In this document: in pieces, positions 1 through 8,104 of the stretch
Layout of the letters: each line of letters begins with the position of its first letter
Numbering within the stretch: the first letter of the stretch is position 1
DNA from: Terrimonas sp964445775
Lineage (GTDB): Bacteria; Bacteroidota; Bacteroidia; Chitinophagales; Chitinophagaceae
Assembly (NCBI GenBank): GCA_964445775.1
Contig: CAYUMH010000002.1
Coordinates: forward strand, 62,001-126,000
Length of the DNA: 64,000 bases
Direction of reading: 5' to 3'
The notes under the pieces: generated by a model
Told to the model about the DNA's origin: nothing
The model's input: only the letters and a program-made list of their open reading frames with translations
Databases searched by the model: none
Made by a program: the position numbers and the translations under genes

Positions 1-1066
1 GCAGCTGTGGTTCAAAACCCGCTTCCCTTATGGCATCCTGTATGGTTTTATAGGTAAAGCGGTGTGGTGCGCCGGCAGCGCTTACCACATTCTCCTCAAT
101 CATAATGCTGCCAAAATCATTGGCACCGCTATGCAAACACATCTGTGCCGTTTGCTTACCCACCGTTAACCAGGAAGCCTGTATGTTTTTAATATTGGGT
201 AACATAATGCGGCAAAGCGCCACCATGCGTATATATTCATCGGCAGTGGTCAGGTTGTGTACACCACGTATACGGGTAAGTAAAGTATCAACATCCTGGA
301 AGGTCCAGGCAATAAAGGCCAAAAATCCTTTGGCATGTTCAGGCTTGCGGCTTTGTACCTCTCTTATTTTTACCAGGTGCTCAAAACGTTCTTCAATGGT
401 TTCTACATGGCCAAACATCATGGTGGCCGAAGTAGTAATATTCAACTTATGCGCTTCGTGCATAATATCCAGCCACTCCTGCGAGCCGCATTTGCCCTTG
501 GATATCAGCCTGCGCACCCGGTCAATCAATATCTCCGCACCGGCACCGGGTAAACTATCCATGCCCGCAGCCTGTAAGGCAGCCAGCACTTCATGGTGGG
601 TACTCTTCTCTAATTTTACTATATGCGCTACTTCGGGCGGGCCTAAAGCGTGTAAACGTATATCGGGAAATTCGGCCTTGATCTGTTTAAAGGTATCCAC
701 ATAAAACTGCAGGCCCAGGTCGGGGTGGTGACCACCCTGTAATAACAACTGGTCGCCGCCGTACTTTAATGTTTCTTCAATCTTTTTGCGGTACACCGAC
801 ATATCGGTGATATAGGCCTCCTTATGACCGGGAATGCGGAAGAAATTACAAAACTTGCAGTTGGCAATACATACATTGGTGGTGTTTACATTGCGGTCAA
901 TCTGCCAGGTTACTTTACCGTGGGGTACCTGTTGCTTGCGCAGTTCATCGGCAATCAGCATCAGATCGGTAAGCGGGGCATGGTGGTATAAGTAAACCCC
1001 TTCTTCCACCGTTAAAAACTCAAAGGCAGAAGCTTTTTTATATAAATTATCTAAATTCATTTGCAT
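1..1066 (-). CDS. mqnC: Cyclic dehypoxanthine futalosine synthase MqnC, C-terminus cut by the window edge
   Basis: Radical SAM enzyme of the futalosine route to menaquinone; it cyclises dehypoxanthine futalosine. Reading the minus strand from ATG at 1066 (or 1060, in frame) gives about 355 residues with no stop before base 1. The radical-SAM cysteines appear in NTTNVCIANCKFCNFFR (CxxxCxxC), about 65 residues in. This is followed by LLLQGGHHPDLGL and by LPGAGAEIL, the expected substrate-side motifs of the MqnC/MqnE group. The CNFFR form and overall match favour MqnC over MqnE. Known family length is about 370 residues, so only a few residues are missing. It suggests that the organism makes menaquinone by the futalosine pathway. 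Confidence 0.88.
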   Translation of the reverse strand, partial: MQMNLDNLYKKASAFEFLTVEEGVYLYHHAPLTDLMLIADELRKQQVPHGKVTWQIDRNVNTTNVCIANCKFCNFFRIPGHKEAYITDMSVYRKKIEETLKYGGDQLLLQGGHHPDLGLQFYVDTFKQIKAEFPDIRLHALGPPEVAHIVKLEKSTHHEVLAALQAAGMDSLPGAGAEILIDRVRRLISKGKCGSQEWLDIMHEAHKLNITTSATMMFGHVETIEERFEHLVKIREVQSRKPEHAKGFLAFIAWTFQDVDTLLTRIRGVHNLTTADEYIRMVALCRIMLPNIKNIQASWLTVGKQTAQMCLHSGANDFGSIMIEENVVSAAGAPHRFTYKTIQDAIREAGFEPQL

Positions 1067-1153
1067 GCATAAAATGGGTGCAAAAGTACGATTATAAGGG
1101 GAAAGGTGGAGGGGAAAAGGTGAAAGGTTGAAGGAGGAAGGAGGAAAGCCAAA

Positions 1154-1391
1154 AGCTGAAGGCTTAAAGCTAAATGCTTAACCTGTCCCCCACTTTAAAC
1201 CTTAAACACAAACCCTTAAACGTTCTTAACACTTGAACCTTTGAACTTTTGAACCCTTGAACTTTGTTGGCGGAAAGCTGAAAGCAGAAGGCTGAAAGCT
1301 AAACGCTTAACCCGTCCCCAACTTTAAACTTTAAACACAAAACCTTAAACGTTCTCAACACTTGAACCTTTGAACTTTTGAACCCTTGAAC
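1154..1391. repeat. Tandem pair of ~109 bp intergenic repeat, period 129 bp
   Basis: Two near-identical units (1154-1262 and 1283-1391) fill the 329 bp gap between mqnC and the Fe-S carrier gene. Each runs through words such as GCTGAAAGCTAAACGCTTAAC, CTTTAAACACAAA, CTTAAACGTTCT and TTGAACCTTTGAACTTTTGA. No coding frame is supported. A related, degenerate copy lies at 3072-3207. Confidence 0.85.
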
Positions 1392-1395
1392 GTCC

Positions 1396-1752
1396 CTACA
1401 CCGCAAAACTCTCTCCACACGCACAGGTACGGCTGGCATTGGGGTTATTAAAGAAAAATCCTTTACCGTTCAGGCCGTCCGAAAACTCCAGGGTGGTGTT
1501 TACCAGGTATAAAAAGCTTTTTAAATCGGTTACTACCTTAATGCCGTTGTGTTCAAACACCTGGTCGGTAGGTTTATTCTCCTTATCAAAATCCATTTTA
1601 TAGCTCAGGCCCGAGCAGCCGCCGCCTACTACGCTTACACGTAAAAAATAACCGTCTTCAATGGTCTGGTTCTTTTCGGCCATCAGGCTTAATACACGCT
1701 CTTTTGCTTTATCGCTTACATAAATGGCATTATCCAATGTTGCAGTGCTCAT
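1396..1752 (-). CDS. A-type iron-sulfur carrier (HesB/IscA/SufA/ErpA family)
   Basis: Scaffold or carrier that passes Fe-S clusters to apo-proteins in the cytosol. The 118-residue product has the three conserved cysteines: C46 in GGGCSGLSY and C110/C112 in CACGESF at the C-terminus. The length is typical for the family. It lies 43 bp downstream of the cysteine desulfurase gene on the same strand, so the two probably form a small Fe-S assembly operon. Sequence alone does not separate IscA, SufA and ErpA, so no symbol is assigned. Confidence 0.93.
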   Translation of the reverse strand: MSTATLDNAIYVSDKAKERVLSLMAEKNQTIEDGYFLRVSVVGGGCSGLSYKMDFDKENKPTDQVFEHNGIKVVTDLKSFLYLVNTTLEFSDGLNGKGFFFNNPNASRTCACGESFAV

Positions 1753-1795
1753 GTTTCTATATTTATCCGGTTATACCGGGTTTCATTCTTATTAT

Positions 1796-3010
1796 TTAAA
1801 GTTTCCAGTCAGCAGCATCCGGCAATTCGGCTTTTTGTGCCAGCTGCCAAACTATATCCTGGCTCCGGATAGTATTTACCGTTGCCGTTACCAGTTCTAT
1901 CACGGTGTTTATCTCTTCTTCGGTAGTAAACCGGCCCAGGCTAAACCGTAGCGAGCTGCGGGCTATCTGGCTGCCCCGACCCATGGCCAGTAACACGTGT
2001 GAGGGTTGCCCCGAGGCGCTGGCACAGGCCGAGCCCGAAGATACCGCAATATGTTTGGTTACACCCGTAATCAGGGCCTGGTGCGGCACATAACGGAAGC
2101 TAATATTACTAACATGTGACAAACGATTTTGTTTATCGCCGTTCACATAAGTTTCGGGCAGGGCTAAAAGCCCCTGTTCCAGCCTGTTACGCAATAATGC
2201 CAGCCTTTCGTTTTCGGCTTGCATACTCTCGGCCGCCAGGCTGCAGGCCTTGCCCAGTCCCACAATACCCGGTACATTCAGGGTGCCGCTGCGCCAGCCC
2301 TGTTCGTGGCCGCCGCCCTGCAGCTGGGTCTGTAACTGTACCCGCGGGTTGCGGCGGCGTATGTATAAAGCCCCTACGCCTTTGGGGCCGTATAATTTAT
2401 GGGCCGATAAGGCCAGCAAATCAATATCCTCCGCCACTACATCAATAGGTAATTTGCCAACGGCCTGGGTGGCATCGGTAAAAAATAAAACGTTGTGTTG
2501 TTTGGCTATAGCGCCGATGGTTTTAACGGGGAAGATAGTGCCCGTTTCATTATTGGCATAAATGGCGGCAATTAAAATGGTAGTGGGGCGTATGGCCGCT
2601 TCCAGCTCCTGTATATCAATCTGTCCGCTGGCATCCACCGGCAAATAAGTAATGGCTATTCCTTTTTTTTCCAGGTACCGGCAGGTATCCAGTACCGCAC
2701 TATGCTCTACCGCGGTGGTAATAATATGGTTGCCTTTTACAACATATAATTCGGCCACACCTTTAATGGCCAGGTTAACCGCTTCTGTGGCACCCGAGGT
2801 AAAAACTACTTCTTTCTCGGTGGCACCAATTAAGGCCGCTACCTGCTGCCGGGCTATATCTACCGCGGCCTGGGCACTCCAGCCAAAACTGTGGTGTTTA
2901 CTGGCCGCGTTGCCATAATACTGGGTAAAAAAAGGCAACATGGCGGCCAGCACCCTTTCATCGCAGGGTGTGGTAGCATTATAATCCATATAAACCGGTA
3001 ATAGCGCCAT
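1796..3010 (-). CDS. Cysteine desulfurase, NifS/IscS type
   Basis: PLP enzyme that takes sulfur from L-cysteine and hands it to Fe-S assembly. The N-terminus YMDYNATTP, the PLP lysine in LSAHKLYGPKG, and the catalytic cysteine loop SSGSACASASG are all visible. An extended ORF begins at 3034, but the ATG at 3010 (MALLPVYMDYNATTP) places the conserved start motif at the usual distance, so I chose it (404 aa). The A-type carrier follows 43 bp downstream. The long active-site loop fits the IscS/NifS group rather than SufS. It is cytosolic. Confidence 0.93.
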   Translation of the reverse strand: MALLPVYMDYNATTPCDERVLAAMLPFFTQYYGNAASKHHSFGWSAQAAVDIARQQVAALIGATEKEVVFTSGATEAVNLAIKGVAELYVVKGNHIITTAVEHSAVLDTCRYLEKKGIAITYLPVDASGQIDIQELEAAIRPTTILIAAIYANNETGTIFPVKTIGAIAKQHNVLFFTDATQAVGKLPIDVVAEDIDLLALSAHKLYGPKGVGALYIRRRNPRVQLQTQLQGGGHEQGWRSGTLNVPGIVGLGKACSLAAESMQAENERLALLRNRLEQGLLALPETYVNGDKQNRLSHVSNISFRYVPHQALITGVTKHIAVSSGSACASASGQPSHVLLAMGRGSQIARSSLRFSLGRFTTEEEINTVIELVTATVNTIRSQDIVWQLAQKAELPDAADWKL

Positions 3011-3071
3011 GTTATAGTAAGGTAATTGCAACACAAAACTAAACCAAAAGGTTTACCTTACGGCACAAGTT

Positions 3072-3207
3072 TTAGGCTGAAGGCTGAAAGCTGAAAGCTG
3101 AAAGCTGAAAGCGAAAAGCGAAAAGCTGAAAGCGAAAAGCTGAAAGCTGAAAGCTAAACGCTTAAGGCGTCCCCCAACTTTAAACATTAAACATAAAACT
3201 TTAAACA
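3072..3207. repeat. Short-period GCTGAAA repeat with flanking word repeat
   Basis: A run of 7-8 bp units (GCTGAAA, GCGAAAA) at about 3072-3155 leads into the same CTAAACGCTTAA and CTTTAAACA words as the 1154-1391 repeats. It occupies the divergent promoter region between the cysteine desulfurase and the DUF2314 gene, so copy-number change here could touch both promoters (inference). Confidence 0.75.
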
Positions 3208-3211
3208 CCAT

Positions 3212-3970
3212 ATGACAGATTCTATAAGCTTTTTTGCCCCCGGAGATGATGCAGCCATGCTGGCCGCTTATAAAAATGCACAGGACAATTTTAAATACTT
3301 CTGGCGCGAGCTATCCTGGGAATACCGCCGTATTATACCCGCCCTGGATATGGCCGCGGTTAAAGTGGCTTTTATGCAGACCATACCTGGTGAGGAGGAA
3401 CCGCTGGTAGAACATATGTGGGTAAACGATATCAACTTTGATGGTGATACCATCAGCGGTGTGCTCATTAATAGCCCTAACGAGTTAACCAATATAGAGG
3501 AGGGTGATGAAGTGGCCGTGCCGCTAAACCAGATAAGCGACTGGTTGATCATCTGCGAAGGCCAGCCCTATGGCGGTTATACCCTGCAGGTAATGCGGGC
3601 GCAGATGGATGATGAAGAAAGGGAGGAACATGATACAGCCTGGGGCCTGCAGTTCCCCGATAACGGGGCCGTATATGTGGTGCGCAACCAGTTAACCGAG
3701 CCCCAAAACCTGGAGGAGCACCCCATGAGCAAAAACATGGAAGAAAAATTCTTGGAGTTTTTACAGCAAAACCCGGCCGAGATCAGTAACGCCGATGAGC
3801 AGGGTTATACCCTGTTGCATAATGAGACCATCGCCGGCAATAAAACCTCCGTGGCTTTATTACTGCAACATGGGGCCGATAAAAATGCCCGCACCGCCAG
3901 CGGTAAAACCGCGCTTGATTTTGCCCGCCAGTTAAACTGGCAACACCTGTTACCTTTGCTGCAAAACTAA
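3212..3970 (+). CDS. DUF2314 domain protein with C-terminal ankyrin repeats
   Basis: 252 residues. Residues about 20-155 match the DUF2314 pattern (FWRELSWEYRR, then VEHMWVNDINFDGDTISG, then GDEVAVPLNQISDWLI). The remainder, from about residue 175, holds ankyrin-type repeats (DEQGYTLLHNETIAGN, then LLLQHGADKNARTASGKTAL). There is no signal peptide, so it is probably cytosolic. The role of DUF2314 is not established; ankyrin repeats suggest protein binding. The stop is 7 bp before the methylmalonyl-CoA epimerase ORF, so the genes are likely co-transcribed. Confidence 0.8.
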   Translation: MTDSISFFAPGDDAAMLAAYKNAQDNFKYFWRELSWEYRRIIPALDMAAVKVAFMQTIPGEEEPLVEHMWVNDINFDGDTISGVLINSPNELTNIEEGDEVAVPLNQISDWLIICEGQPYGGYTLQVMRAQMDDEEREEHDTAWGLQFPDNGAVYVVRNQLTEPQNLEEHPMSKNMEEKFLEFLQQNPAEISNADEQGYTLLHNETIAGNKTSVALLLQHGADKNARTASGKTALDFARQLNWQHLLPLLQN

Positions 3971-3977
3971 AGCCATC

Positions 3978-4391
3978 ATGATGGATAAAATAGAACATAT
4001 TGGCATTGCCGTAAAATCGCTGGAGGCGGCCATACCCCTGTACGAGCAACTATTAAACACGCCCTGTTATAAAACCGAGCTGGTAGCTGCCGAAAATGTG
4101 AACACCGCTTTTTTTAACGCCGGCCCCAATAAAATTGAATTGCTGGAAAGTGTAAACCCCGATGGCGTAATTGCCAAATTCATTGAAAAAAAAGGCGAAG
4201 GCATACACCATATTGCTTTTGCGGTGGCCGATATTGATGCCGAAATGAAACGCCTGGCAGCCGCCGGCTTTACTTTATTAAACGATACTCCCAAACAAGG
4301 GGCCGATAATAAACTGGTTTGTTTTTTACACCCTAAAAATACCAATGGGGTTTTAATTGAGCTTTGTATGGAAAAGCCGGCTGCTCAATAA
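3978..4391 (+). CDS. mce: Methylmalonyl-CoA epimerase
   Basis: VOC-fold metalloenzyme that interconverts (R)- and (S)-methylmalonyl-CoA in propionate/succinyl-CoA metabolism. The 137-residue length is typical. Metal ligands are visible in EHIGIAV at the N-terminus, IHHIAFAV in the middle and LIELCM near the end. Two adjacent ATG codons start the ORF (MMDK), so the first residue is uncertain by one. Mutase subunits are not in this window. Confidence 0.93.
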   Translation: MMDKIEHIGIAVKSLEAAIPLYEQLLNTPCYKTELVAAENVNTAFFNAGPNKIELLESVNPDGVIAKFIEKKGEGIHHIAFAVADIDAEMKRLAAAGFTLLNDTPKQGADNKLVCFLHPKNTNGVLIELCMEKPAAQ

Positions 4392-4415
4392 TATACAATT
4401 CTTTATGGCGTGTCC

Positions 4416-4476
4416 GCGGGTATGGGGCAGGTTAATCACCATCCTTTTGGTAACAATACAATAGCCCCATACCCGC
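4416..4476. terminator. Long inverted repeat downstream of mce
   Basis: Perfect 13-bp arms GCGGGTATGGGGC (4416-4428) and GCCCCATACCCGC (4464-4476) with a 35-nt loop. It begins 25 bp after the mce stop and directly abuts the island-bounding repeat at 4481. It could act as a terminator, but there is no T-run, so it may belong to the repeat element itself. Confidence 0.5.
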
Positions 4477-4480
4477 AGCC

Positions 4481-4570
4481 GGGCTATTCGCTACTACTCC
4501 GGCATCCCGAAAGCATTCGGGACCACCGCACAATGGCCTCACCGGGGTATCCGCTGCTATCCCTCACGCA
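4481..4570 (+). repeat. Island-bounding repeat, left copy
   Basis: Starts GGGCTATTCGCT and ends with GGGGTATCCGCTGCTATCCC then TCACGCA. The same ends occur in inverse orientation at 11449-11526. Between its ends the left copy carries an extra hairpin (CCCGAAAGC / ATTCGGGA). The two copies enclose the defence genes. Similar intergenic repeats are, as I recall, common in Bacteroidota, so a causal role in island movement is inference. Confidence 0.8.
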
Positions 4571-4625
4571 GGGTTAACTCTGACAAACTCTCTTCCACCT
4601 AGTGGGGGTGTTTTCAAGATCAAAT

Positions 4626-5303
4626 TTATACATCCGGCAATTTAAAATCAGGAAATGCTAAGTGCATCTTATGTAGTTTCTCGATATCATAAGACAATAT
4701 CACACCGGCATCTTTCAGTTCGGCAAAAGCCTGTTTGTGACATTTCCTGAATTTAGACTTATGGCAAAAAGGACATATGGCCGTTCGAGCAGGCTTGTAT
4801 CCTTTTAAAATTAAAACTATCATTTGAATAAGCTGTAAAAAGCTTTGTGCCTTTAGTTTGCTTTGATAAAATTCAATCCTTCCAAGAATGCCATGTGAAT
4901 ACTCACCATACAAATAATATCCTTCCCGTTTCCTGTAGGTTTGATTAGCTAAATATGGAATTGCAAACCGCTGAATATATTCTAGGACTGATAGCCCTTT
5001 TTTGCAAATCAAAATCTCATTGGGAGTAACATCTACACAACAAGACTTATCATCTGATTCATATACATGCCAATCTACAATTTTGGGAAAAGAATTCCCT
5101 GTTTCAAAAAGTTTTGGAAATAGATATGGATACTCTTCACTGGAGTGTATTTCTATTTGGTACGTATCCCATATTCTCCCGTCATTATCGACAACATCTA
5201 GTGCTCCTTTTAATATCTTTTCACCTCCTGATTCTGCTATTGCTAACTTTGAATAAATCTCAGAGACTGCCAAAATATCCTTTTCAAACTGGGCATTCTT
5301 CAT
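4626..5303 (-). CDS. CBASS-associated E2-like (ubiquitin-conjugating-fold) protein with C-terminal Cys/His motif
   Basis: 225 residues, third gene of the CBASS operon. Residues about 25-100 resemble prokaryotic E2-like proteins: EYPYLFPKLFE, then DWHVYESDDKSCC, with H79 and the candidate catalytic cysteine C88 or C89. There is no adenylation (E1) or JAB domain, so this is an E2-only arrangement as in short type II CBASS, where the E2 is reported to modify or prime the CD-NTase. The C-terminal ICPFCHKSKFRKCHK (C177, C180, C188, H189) looks like a SEC-C-type zinc motif. The ATG overlaps the CD-NTase stop (TAATG), implying coupled translation. Confidence 0.78.
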   Translation of the reverse strand: MKNAQFEKDILAVSEIYSKLAIAESGGEKILKGALDVVDNDGRIWDTYQIEIHSSEEYPYLFPKLFETGNSFPKIVDWHVYESDDKSCCVDVTPNEILICKKGLSVLEYIQRFAIPYLANQTYRKREGYYLYGEYSHGILGRIEFYQSKLKAQSFLQLIQMIVLILKGYKPARTAICPFCHKSKFRKCHKQAFAELKDAGVILSYDIEKLHKMHLAFPDFKLPDV

Positions 5304-6301
5304 TACTCCGCATAAGGTTTTGTAGTTGCTGGTATTATTACGCCCAAACCTGCAGAAGAGTTAGTTGTTTCATCTTTATCTTCTCCTAGTGGGAACCGGT
5401 TGCTCAAGTGTTTTCTCCACAACTCTGTTGCTTTCCGAATGTTTTTTTCTTGCAAAGCCTTTTTTGCATCTTCAATAAACAATTCAAGACAATCCATAAA
5501 ATAATCTTTATTAGCGTAATCCTTCAACAAGTTTTCACCTTCGGGAGTAGTGGGGCGATAGCATGCAAAATTGTTTCTTAAAGTAGCATGAATATTGATA
5601 AGCGTTTCTTTTAAAGCAATGTCATCTCTTTCACTCCTGTATACTATGTTTTCCGTAATCAAAATTGTAATTATCATGCCTGTTGGCATAGTCTTACTTT
5701 CATTCGCAAATTCTCTTTTATCAATCCAGCCTTTGCCGTACCGGGCCAGCCTTCTCAGTTGCGGATTGGCGTCAGCTTTTTCATTGAACCACTCTGTAAA
5801 AGCTCTTGGATCGCTATCAATCCATCCACTTTTTTTATGTGCTAATTCTGGTACACTTCCTTGGTTATAATAAATGGGTTGATCAATGTTACGCCCATCC
5901 GCAAACACAGTTCTTACGCAGGTATTCTTATCAATAGGATCTTTGTCTGTATGACCTTTCACGGCATCATATACCCAGCCATGATATACAGCAGGCGAAA
6001 ATCTATCGCCAGCGACCTTGTCACCTTCAAAATAGATACCGTCGTCAATATCATAGTACAGCACTGTTCGCTCTTCCTTATTCTCAATTATCTTTCTGGG
6101 AATGGGGTTTATAATGGTGTCCATCGCCATTGAACCCTGACCATAAAATTTAGGTTTAGGTTCGTTGGGTTTATTTTCTTTAAACCAAGCCCTGACTTTA
6201 TTTCGCAGCTCTTTGCGTGATATTTTCAGCTTTTTCCTTCTCGAATCAGTTAATCTGATCTCCTCGTTATAACTCTTAAAATGAATGTTACAATTTGCCA
6301 T
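5303..6301 (-). CDS. CD-NTase, DncV-like cyclic-nucleotide synthase of CBASS
   Basis: Makes a cyclic di- or trinucleotide alarm signal on phage infection (known for the family). 332 residues. Catalytic features: GS motif GQGSMAMDT (G56-S57), paired aspartates in YYDIDDGIYF (D84, D86) and the third aspartate in NIDQPIYY (D140). DncV-like landmarks include GWIDSDPRAFTEWFNE and a later CYRPTTPEGENLL. The product cannot be predicted with certainty; the resemblance to DncV makes a cGAMP-type signal plausible. Its C-terminus ends KPYAE and is the likely E2 target (inference). It lies 10 bp after the effector gene. Confidence 0.92.
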   Translation of the reverse strand: MANCNIHFKSYNEEIRLTDSRRKKLKISRKELRNKVRAWFKENKPNEPKPKFYGQGSMAMDTIINPIPRKIIENKEERTVLYYDIDDGIYFEGDKVAGDRFSPAVYHGWVYDAVKGHTDKDPIDKNTCVRTVFADGRNIDQPIYYNQGSVPELAHKKSGWIDSDPRAFTEWFNEKADANPQLRRLARYGKGWIDKREFANESKTMPTGMIITILITENIVYRSERDDIALKETLINIHATLRNNFACYRPTTPEGENLLKDYANKDYFMDCLELFIEDAKKALQEKNIRKATELWRKHLSNRFPLGEDKDETTNSSAGLGVIIPATTKPYAE

Positions 6302-6311
6302 AAGATTTATT

Positions 6312-6935
6312 TTATTTTTCGTGACACAAGTCTTTACTTATATATTTTAAATCAACTTTCCCCTTCGTTTGAAAAGGCATTCTTTCTGTATAGTATTTTC
6401 CAAGAAGATGCTTCCCTTCTCCATTCTCAATTAACTTCAGTACCTCGGTTCCATAGTGAGGGCAAAAACTCAATTCAAAATTTCCATCATTGAGGTAGTT
6501 GTATATAATAGAATAGGTACCGTCTTTCTCCTTAAATATACTGGCCTCTATACTTGTAGATTTTGAAGACAATTTCCCATCCGGTAATCTTGTCCAGGAG
6601 TTGATTACTATATCCGAACCGTTCTGATGAACTACCTTAATATGTTGCATGGTTTCGGTAAATACTTCACATTTGTCATTTCTATACTCATACAGAAGAG
6701 TACCTTCATACCTGCCGGAGAAATCGGGTACAGCATAAATCCAACAAAAAGGCTTCTTATTCCATAAATAGCTATTCACAATTCCAAAAATGGTACCTAC
6801 CAAAGCAAATACTGATACAGAAATACCCCAATGATTCTGAATGTATTTGTTGGCAGCATATAAGGTCAAAATCAATACACCGCTTATAAACATGAAAGCA
6901 CCTGGCTTTAAATACCTCAAATTGAATTTTTCCAT
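6312..6935 (-). CDS. CBASS effector, Cap15-like (two TM helices plus beta-barrel)
   Basis: First gene of the CBASS operon. Start chosen at ATG 6935 (MEKFNLRYLKPG), because the extra 25 codons of the longer ORF would run through the operator repeats. Of 207 residues, about 13-30 and 37-56 are hydrophobic helices. Then comes AVPDFSGRYEGTL (68-80), the entry to the small beta-barrel that reads the cyclic nucleotide in Cap15 proteins. The remainder is beta-rich. In the family, ligand binding drives oligomerisation and inner-membrane disruption. No nuclease or phospholipase motif is present, so membrane attack is the likely output. Confidence 0.85.
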   Translation of the reverse strand: MEKFNLRYLKPGAFMFISGVLILTLYAANKYIQNHWGISVSVFALVGTIFGIVNSYLWNKKPFCWIYAVPDFSGRYEGTLLYEYRNDKCEVFTETMQHIKVVHQNGSDIVINSWTRLPDGKLSSKSTSIEASIFKEKDGTYSIIYNYLNDGNFELSFCPHYGTEVLKLIENGEGKHLLGKYYTERMPFQTKGKVDLKYISKDLCHEK

Positions 6936-6971
6936 TTTAACTATTGCGGTTAGAACATTAATACTATATTT

Positions 6972-7047
6972 GTTGCACGAAAGATACAGTGTACAGTCAT
7001 GTTGCACCAAAGATACAAATAAAAATTAATTGTATCATGCGTGCAAC
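6972..7047. promoter_or_regulatory. Three-copy operator-like repeat in the CBASS/regulator divergent promoter
   Basis: Three copies of GTTGCAC-N4-GATACA: 6972-6988 and 7001-7017 on the plus strand (29 bp apart) and 7031-7047 on the minus strand. All lie between the effector start (6935) and the XRE start (7076). The second copy contains TATCTTTG read on the minus strand, a match to the Bacteroidota -7 consensus TAnnTTTG, so binding there could block CBASS transcription. The natural candidate binder is the XRE protein encoded next door. Confidence 0.7.
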
Positions 7048-7075
7048 ACTTGTTTAATTCGTAAAACTTTTCCAC

Positions 7076-7414
7076 ATGCAATCAACACTCAATACAGAGT
7101 TATTAGCAAGTATGCTAAAAAACAAACGAGACAAAAAGGGCTTGAGAGCAGTAGCGGAAGAAATCGGCGACGTTAGCGCCGCAACGCTGTCTAGAATAGA
7201 GCAGGGTAAGCTTCCCGATGTGGACACCTTTATCAGAATTTGTAAATGGCTGGGAGTACCTACAGACACCTTTATAAATGAGAAAAAGGATAATAAAAAG
7301 GAAGTGAGTAACAAAGACAAAGTCGTAGCACATCTTAGAGCGGATAGAGAGCTAAGTAAAGACACGGTCAATATGTTAATTAGGATGATAGATATGGCTT
7401 ACAATTCTAAATGA
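7076..7414 (+). CDS. XRE-family DNA-binding regulator
   Basis: 112 residues with an N-terminal helix-turn-helix at about 7-66 (LASMLKNKRDKKGLRAVAEE, then VSAATLSRIEQGKLPDVDTF). It is divergent from the CBASS operon and 7 bp upstream of an ImmA-type metalloprotease gene. In ICEBs1 and related systems the protease inactivates the partner repressor, so this is probably a protease-sensitive repressor of CBASS (inference). The ATG at 7076 follows the third operator copy by 28 bp, consistent with autoregulation. Confidence 0.85.
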   Translation: MQSTLNTELLASMLKNKRDKKGLRAVAEEIGDVSAATLSRIEQGKLPDVDTFIRICKWLGVPTDTFINEKKDNKKEVSNKDKVVAHLRADRELSKDTVNMLIRMIDMAYNSK

Positions 7415-7421
7415 CTTTTAC

Positions 7422-7988
7422 TTGGCAAAAAAGAATGTTTTTAAACGGGGATTCAAAGCTGATGCTGAACGTTTGGCAAAGCAATACCGGGAGGAGCTAA
7501 AGATTCACCCCTGCGCTCCGCTATGTGCTTTTAAACTTGCTCTTTATTTAAAAATCCCCGTTTTTAAAGCTACTGAGTTTCTAAGTTCTGCTGCTGATAT
7601 AGAACTATTATCAGATAATTGTGAATGGAGCGCATTAACGATGACTACTAAGGCTGGGAACAGAATAATCATTCATAACGAATTTCATTCTGAAGTAAGG
7701 CAGCAGAGTAATATCATGCACGAGCTTGCTCATGCTATTTGCAATCATCAGCACAATCAAAACGAATATGATTTTGATATTCCATTTGGTATGCGGGAGT
7801 TTAACGAAGTACAAGAGGAGGAAGCTAAATACCTAGGTGCAACCCTTCAACTAGCCACACCTTGCCTGCTATGGGCTAATAAAAGAAAGATGTCTTACGA
7901 GGAAATTGCTGGCCATTTTAATGCAAGCCAGGAGATGGTAATTTACCGTTTAAATATTACTGGAATAAACAGGCGGCGATCTGCGTGA
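7422..7988 (+). CDS. ImmA/IrrE-type metalloprotease, TTG start
   Basis: 188 residues with zinc motif HELAH (100-104, in IMHELAHAICNH) and acidic residues in EVQEEEAKYLGA as candidate third ligand. Family role: a soluble protease that cleaves a cognate XRE repressor. The frame has no early ATG; TTG at 7422 gives MAKKNVFKRGF and lies 7 bp after the XRE stop, so it is probably translated by coupling. An ATG at 7411 overlaps the upstream stop but is out of frame. The XRE plus ImmA pair beside CBASS suggests a damage- or phage-responsive switch. Confidence 0.87.
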   Translation: MAKKNVFKRGFKADAERLAKQYREELKIHPCAPLCAFKLALYLKIPVFKATEFLSSAADIELLSDNCEWSALTMTTKAGNRIIIHNEFHSEVRQQSNIMHELAHAICNHQHNQNEYDFDIPFGMREFNEVQEEEAKYLGATLQLATPCLLWANKRKMSYEEIAGHFNASQEMVIYRLNITGINRRRSA

Positions 7989-8104
7989 AGGAACTGCATA
8001 TAACCACCCAACATTATCTGAATATGCGACATATGTGCCAGCAATATTCTCCTGGATTAGGATGGTAAACGCCGCCACATACTTTACATTTCTTATTTGG
8101 AACG

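Noticed and set aside
105..704. Plus-strand open frame over the mqnC region
   Set aside because: It is antisense to a clear radical SAM frame with conserved motifs; the plus-strand translation has no recognisable features.
1154..1391. CRISPR-like reading of the tandem repeats
   Set aside because: Only two long units with a ~20 bp gap, no short regular repeats with unique spacers and no cas genes in the window.
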